A stretch of DNA of 40,598 nt from an uncultured Clostridia bacterium (GTDB lineage: Bacteria; Bacillota; Clostridia; Christensenellales; Aristaeellaceae), in NCBI GenBank assembly GCA_947165425.1, contig CAMVAJ010000017.1, positions 1-40,598 on the forward strand, written 5' to 3'. Numbering within the stretch: position 1 is the stretch's first letter; the number at the start of each line of letters is the position of its first letter. This document shows positions 38,582 to 40,598 of this stretch, one piece after another. The notes under the pieces are model-generated. The model was not told the origin of the DNA and made no database searches. It saw only the letters and a list, made by a program, of their open reading frames with translations. A program made the translations under genes and the position numbers.

Positions 38582-38642
38582 TGATTGTGAGGGTTTTGCT
38601 CTCCGGTTAGCGTTCGGCTGGTTCCAGCAGCCGGGCGCTTTT
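38582..38642 (+). ncRNA. Predicted ~60-nt antisense small RNA
   Basis: Bounded by the promoter at 38548-38576 and an intrinsic terminator (stem AGCGTTCGGCTG 38609-38620 with CAGCCGGGCGCT 38628-38639, then T-rich). It lies opposite the region through which the minus-strand recombinase mRNA must run, so it could control recombinase synthesis. It codes no protein. This is inferred from signals only. Confidence 0.55.
38609..38642 (+). terminator. Rho-independent terminator of the small RNA
   Basis: A 12-bp stem, AGCGTTCGGCTG with CAGCCGGGCGCT (two G-U pairs), and a 7-base loop, followed by TTTTCT on the plus strand. The minus strand has no T run after the hairpin. Confidence 0.8.
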
Positions 38643-38645
38643 CTG

Positions 38646-38840
38646 TTATTTAGTATTCCGCTTGTCCATGTCGTCGCGGATCAGGCGGCGACAATAGCTG
38701 GAAAAAGCACCTTGCTGCTCAGCCCAGGTGAGCAGCTGCAGATCTGCCGGGCTTTTTCGATTGAATTTGACCACTCGCCTGATAATGTTCTCCTTCTGAT
38801 AAGAATAATTGTACTCGGCCAGTCTTTTCTTTTTCTCCAT
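38646..38840 (-). CDS. Ribbon-helix-helix-type DNA-binding protein
   Basis: 64 aa. A basic start precedes IIRRVVKFNRKSPADLQLL, TWAEQQGAFSSYCRRLIRDD, the strand-helix-helix pattern of RHH repressors. AAAGGAGGG precedes the ATG. The promoter at 38873-38902 contains a perfect 7-bp-arm palindrome, the expected target for autoregulation by an RHH dimer. It lies upstream of and in the same direction as the Xer-like recombinase, which it may also control. Confidence 0.75.
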   Translation of the reverse strand: MEKKKRLAEYNYSYQKENIIRRVVKFNRKSPADLQLLTWAEQQGAFSSYCRRLIRDDMDKRNTK

Positions 38841-38872
38841 CCGGATCCCTCCTTTCTGCTGGGCCGGATTTC

Positions 38873-38902
38873 AGTATAACATATTGGTACACCAATATTC
38901 AA
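38873..38902 (-). promoter_or_regulatory. RHH gene promoter with palindromic operator
   Basis: On the minus strand, TTGAAT (38902-38897), an 18-base spacer and TATACT (38878-38873). The spacer is the palindrome ATATTGG-TGTA-CCAATAT (38881-38898), ideally placed for a repressor to block the promoter. It is 16-45 bases upstream of the endolysin ATG, so binding may also affect that gene. Confidence 0.75.
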
Positions 38903-38917
38903 GGGGGAGGGATAAAA

Positions 38918-39787
38918 ATGGGGATCCAGGCATCCGATCTGATTGCTAAGTTTCAGCAGGCGATTGACGAGCAATGGGGTTATATCTGGGGGACGGCCGG
39001 CGTCATGTGGACGGAGGCGCGCCAGCGCGCGATCGAGACCACCACCGACGCGGACCGTGATAGCGCCAGAAAAAGCGGATCCAAATGGATCGGCCACCGC
39101 GTGGCTGACTGCAGCGGGATGTTCTACTGGGCATTTAAGCAGCTCGGCGGGTATATGTACCACGGAAGCAACACAATGTGGGACAAGTATTGCACGGCCA
39201 AGGGGAAACTGTCCGGCGGGAAACGGACCGATGGGCAGGCGCTCAGGCCCGGGACGGCCGTGTTCTGTTTTAATGAAAAAACGGGACGCCGGAGCCATGT
39301 GGGGCTGTATATCGGCGGCGGGTATGTAATCGAGGCCTCCGGCACGCTGACCGGCGTCATTAAGAGCCAGGTCAGCAATAAGAAATGGGAAGAGTGGGGC
39401 GAGCTGAAGGGCGTTACTTTTGACCAGGGAGGCGAGGATGTGATGCCGGAGCCCAGCACAGATTCCAGGCCGACGCTCAGGCGCGGGAGCAAAGGGGAAT
39501 ACGTGCGGCAGCTGCAGGAGATGCTGGTGGTGCGCGGCTACGACGTCGGCAGTGCCGGCATTGACGGGGACTTCGGGAAAGCAACGCAGGCGGCCGTGAC
39601 GCGGTTCCAGCTGGATAATGGCCTGGCTATGGACGGGATCGTCGGGCCGGCGACCTGGGCTATGCTTGGCAAAGCTCAGGAGACAACGGTGCTCTACACC
39701 GTTACCATCAGCGGGTTGACTAAGGATCAGGCGACTGCGCTGCTGCATCAGTTCCCAGGGGCCAACGTGATCGAGGAGAGGAGGTGA
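38918..39787 (+). CDS. Endolysin: NlpC/P60-type peptidase with peptidoglycan-binding domain
   Basis: 289 aa. The catalytic domain covers ~1-170, with Cys65 (VADCSGMFYWAF) and His127 (RSHVGLYIGGG), the NlpC/P60 papain-like pair. A PG_binding_1 domain covers ~185-250 (LRRGSKGEYVRQLQEMLVVR; IDGDFGKATQAAVTRFQ; DGIVGPATWAML). The last ~35 residues (YTVTISGLTKDQATALLHQF) resemble a SPOR-like half repeat. There is no signal peptide, so it needs the holin to reach the wall. AAGGGGGAGG precedes the ATG. Confidence 0.93.
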   Translation: MGIQASDLIAKFQQAIDEQWGYIWGTAGVMWTEARQRAIETTTDADRDSARKSGSKWIGHRVADCSGMFYWAFKQLGGYMYHGSNTMWDKYCTAKGKLSGGKRTDGQALRPGTAVFCFNEKTGRRSHVGLYIGGGYVIEASGTLTGVIKSQVSNKKWEEWGELKGVTFDQGGEDVMPEPSTDSRPTLRRGSKGEYVRQLQEMLVVRGYDVGSAGIDGDFGKATQAAVTRFQLDNGLAMDGIVGPATWAMLGKAQETTVLYTVTISGLTKDQATALLHQFPGANVIEERR

Positions 39788-39794
39788 GGATAAA

Positions 39795-40154
39795 ATGCCA
39801 GAGTGGGTCGTTAAGTATTGGGTCGAGTGGGTATTCGGCCTCATCATTGCGGGCCTCGGCGTGGCTGTTAAGCACGTTAGCTCTAAAATCAAAGCAGAAA
39901 GGGCAGCACGCGAGGCGCTGGAGCGTCAGGCAGCCGCCGAGACAGAGGCGTTAAAAAGTGGGATGCGTTCACTTTTGCGCCGGCAGATCCTGCAGGACTG
40001 CGAGGAGGCGCAGGCCATGGGATGGTGCGATAAAAACAAAAAAGGTACTATTTCTGCGATGTATGAGGCTTACCACGGTCTCGGTGGGAATGATGTTGTA
40101 ACTGCAGCAGTGAGACAGGTTATCGAAGATCTGCCATTAACGCAGATACATTAA
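39795..40154 (+). CDS. Membrane-anchored lysis-cassette protein (holin-like)
   Basis: 119 aa. One transmembrane helix near the N-terminus (WVFGLIIAGLGVAV, ~12-26) is followed by a basic, helical coiled coil (KIKAERAAREALERQAAAET) and a C-terminal segment with MYEAYHGLGGNDVV. The layout is frequent between endolysin and holin in Clostridia phages. It may be a second holin, an antiholin or a spanin-like factor; the exact role is unknown. Confidence 0.65.
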   Translation: MPEWVVKYWVEWVFGLIIAGLGVAVKHVSSKIKAERAAREALERQAAAETEALKSGMRSLLRRQILQDCEEAQAMGWCDKNKKGTISAMYEAYHGLGGNDVVTAAVRQVIEDLPLTQIH

Positions 40155-40167
40155 GGAGGGGAAAAGC

Positions 40168-40386
40168 ATGGGAAGAGACTGGAAGGCGTGGATCAAGGCT
40201 GCGCTGGTACGCGCAGTGAAAACATTTGCACAGACGATGTCTGGCGTGATTGTTGTTGGGGCAGCAGTGTCGGAGATCGACTGGCTCCGTGCACTCTCTG
40301 TGAGTGGAGTGGCCTTTGTGGCCAGCATTCTGACGAGCCTCGCGGGCTTGCCGGAAGTGGAAACTAAACCTCCTGCAGACGAATAA
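40168..40386 (+). CDS. Holin, r1t-like
   Basis: 72 aa with two hydrophobic segments, FAQTMSGVIVVGAAV (~20-34) and WLRALSVSGVAFVASILTSL (~39-58). It starts with a short charged WKAWIKAALVRAVKT and ends in AGLPEVETKPPADE. The pattern RAxKTFAQT...ILTSLAGLPE is typical of r1t-type holins, which form the membrane lesions that release endolysin. AAGGAGGGG precedes the ATG. Confidence 0.88.
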   Translation: MGRDWKAWIKAALVRAVKTFAQTMSGVIVVGAAVSEIDWLRALSVSGVAFVASILTSLAGLPEVETKPPADE

Positions 40387-40400
40387 AGTAAAATAATGTG

Positions 40401-40432
40401 GAGCTCCGGTGAAAGCCGGGGCTCTTTTTTTT
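40401..40432 (+). terminator. Terminator of the lysis operon
   Basis: GAGCTCCGGT (40401-40410), GAAA loop, GCCGGGGCTC (40415-40424) and eight T: a strong intrinsic terminator marking the end of the rightward late transcript. Confidence 0.95.
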
Positions 40433-40598
40433 ATTGCATCAGCGGAAGCAGGCCGGGATAAAGGGGCGCGGTTTACACGGTTATTGTTTTATTTACGCTG
40501 CGAAGATTAAAAAAGATTTGAGGCCCAGGGCGACCGGCGCGATAAAAACCCTCCCGCCCCTGGCAAGAAAGTTAATGGTAAGAGGGGCCACACCGTTG
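40433..40598. other. Non-coding right end
   Basis: 166 bases beyond the final terminator with no gene recognised. There is one inverted segment, GCCCAGGGCG / CGCCCCTGGC-like (about 40523-40564). No copy of the tRNA-Pro-like core is found here, so the window's right edge is not a visible att site. Confidence 0.5.

Noticed and set aside
40386-40412. Partial match to the right arm of the dif-like site (TAATGTGGAGC)
   Set aside because: The left arm is absent and the bases are part of the lysis terminator lead, so it is probably coincidence.

Overview
The window is a temperate, siphovirus-type phage genome of a Gram-positive (Clostridia-like, GC-rich Bacillota) host. This is inferred from strong AGGAGG ribosome sites throughout, an HK97-type head module, a P27-like/Terminase_1 packaging pair, an r1t-type holin, a DUF1492-type late regulator and a clostridial style of tail genes. 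No host housekeeping gene is visible at either end. The only tRNA-like sequence (388-430) is a 3' half of tRNA-Pro(CGG) without its 5' half, next to the integrase. That is what an attP of an unintegrated or circularised phage would look like, so the 40.6 kb may be close to a whole phage genome.

Layout, left to right. 1-430: AT-rich arm and attachment core. 729-3315 (minus strand): tyrosine integrase, a secreted protein likely expressed from the lysogen, and a CI-like repressor. 3340-3450: genetic switch with two related operators. 3448-5876 (plus): Cro-like and other HTH proteins and small unknown early genes. 5996-11623: large CHC2/TOPRIM/DUF927 primase-helicase, a DUF3102-like coiled-coil protein, an ORF6C protein and an unknown protein. 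11687-14089: a lower-GC cassette with an RNA ligase, a Zn-ribbon protein, a DUF5662-like protein and, at its end, SSB. 14134-14846: late regulator and terminator. 14847-17776: non-coding cos candidate, HNH endonuclease and terminases. 17784-23560: portal, ClpP-like prohead protease, capsid, decoration protein, connectors and major tail protein. 23667-31130: tail chaperones joined by a -1 frameshift, tape measure and baseplate. 31145-35031: fibres, ending in the diversified protein.

The standout system is a complete diversity-generating retroelement (DGR) at 33982-36899. It has a C-type-lectin-like target gene whose last ~130 bases are the variable repeat (VR), a GNRA-loop hairpin just after it, an Avd-like accessory gene, a template repeat (TR) whose promoter -10 box touches its first base, and a reverse transcriptase with a YMDD active site and the DGR-type Q in motif 4. 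VR and TR differ almost only at adenines of TR. Most diversified codons now read Tyr, and VR carries one extra codon relative to TR. The DGR presumably retargets the phage's distal tail receptor-binding protein.

To its right lies a second, XerC/D-like tyrosine recombinase (37529-38530, minus). It sits beside a 28-bp dif-like site, a predicted antisense small RNA over its leader, and an RHH repressor gene with a palindromic operator in its promoter. The phage therefore seems to carry two site-specific recombination modules. The right end is the lysis cassette: NlpC/P60-type endolysin with a peptidoglycan-binding domain, a membrane protein and a holin. Three copies of a ~90-100 bp palindromic element are present, two of them inserted in the same reading frame inside the primase and the prohead protease.
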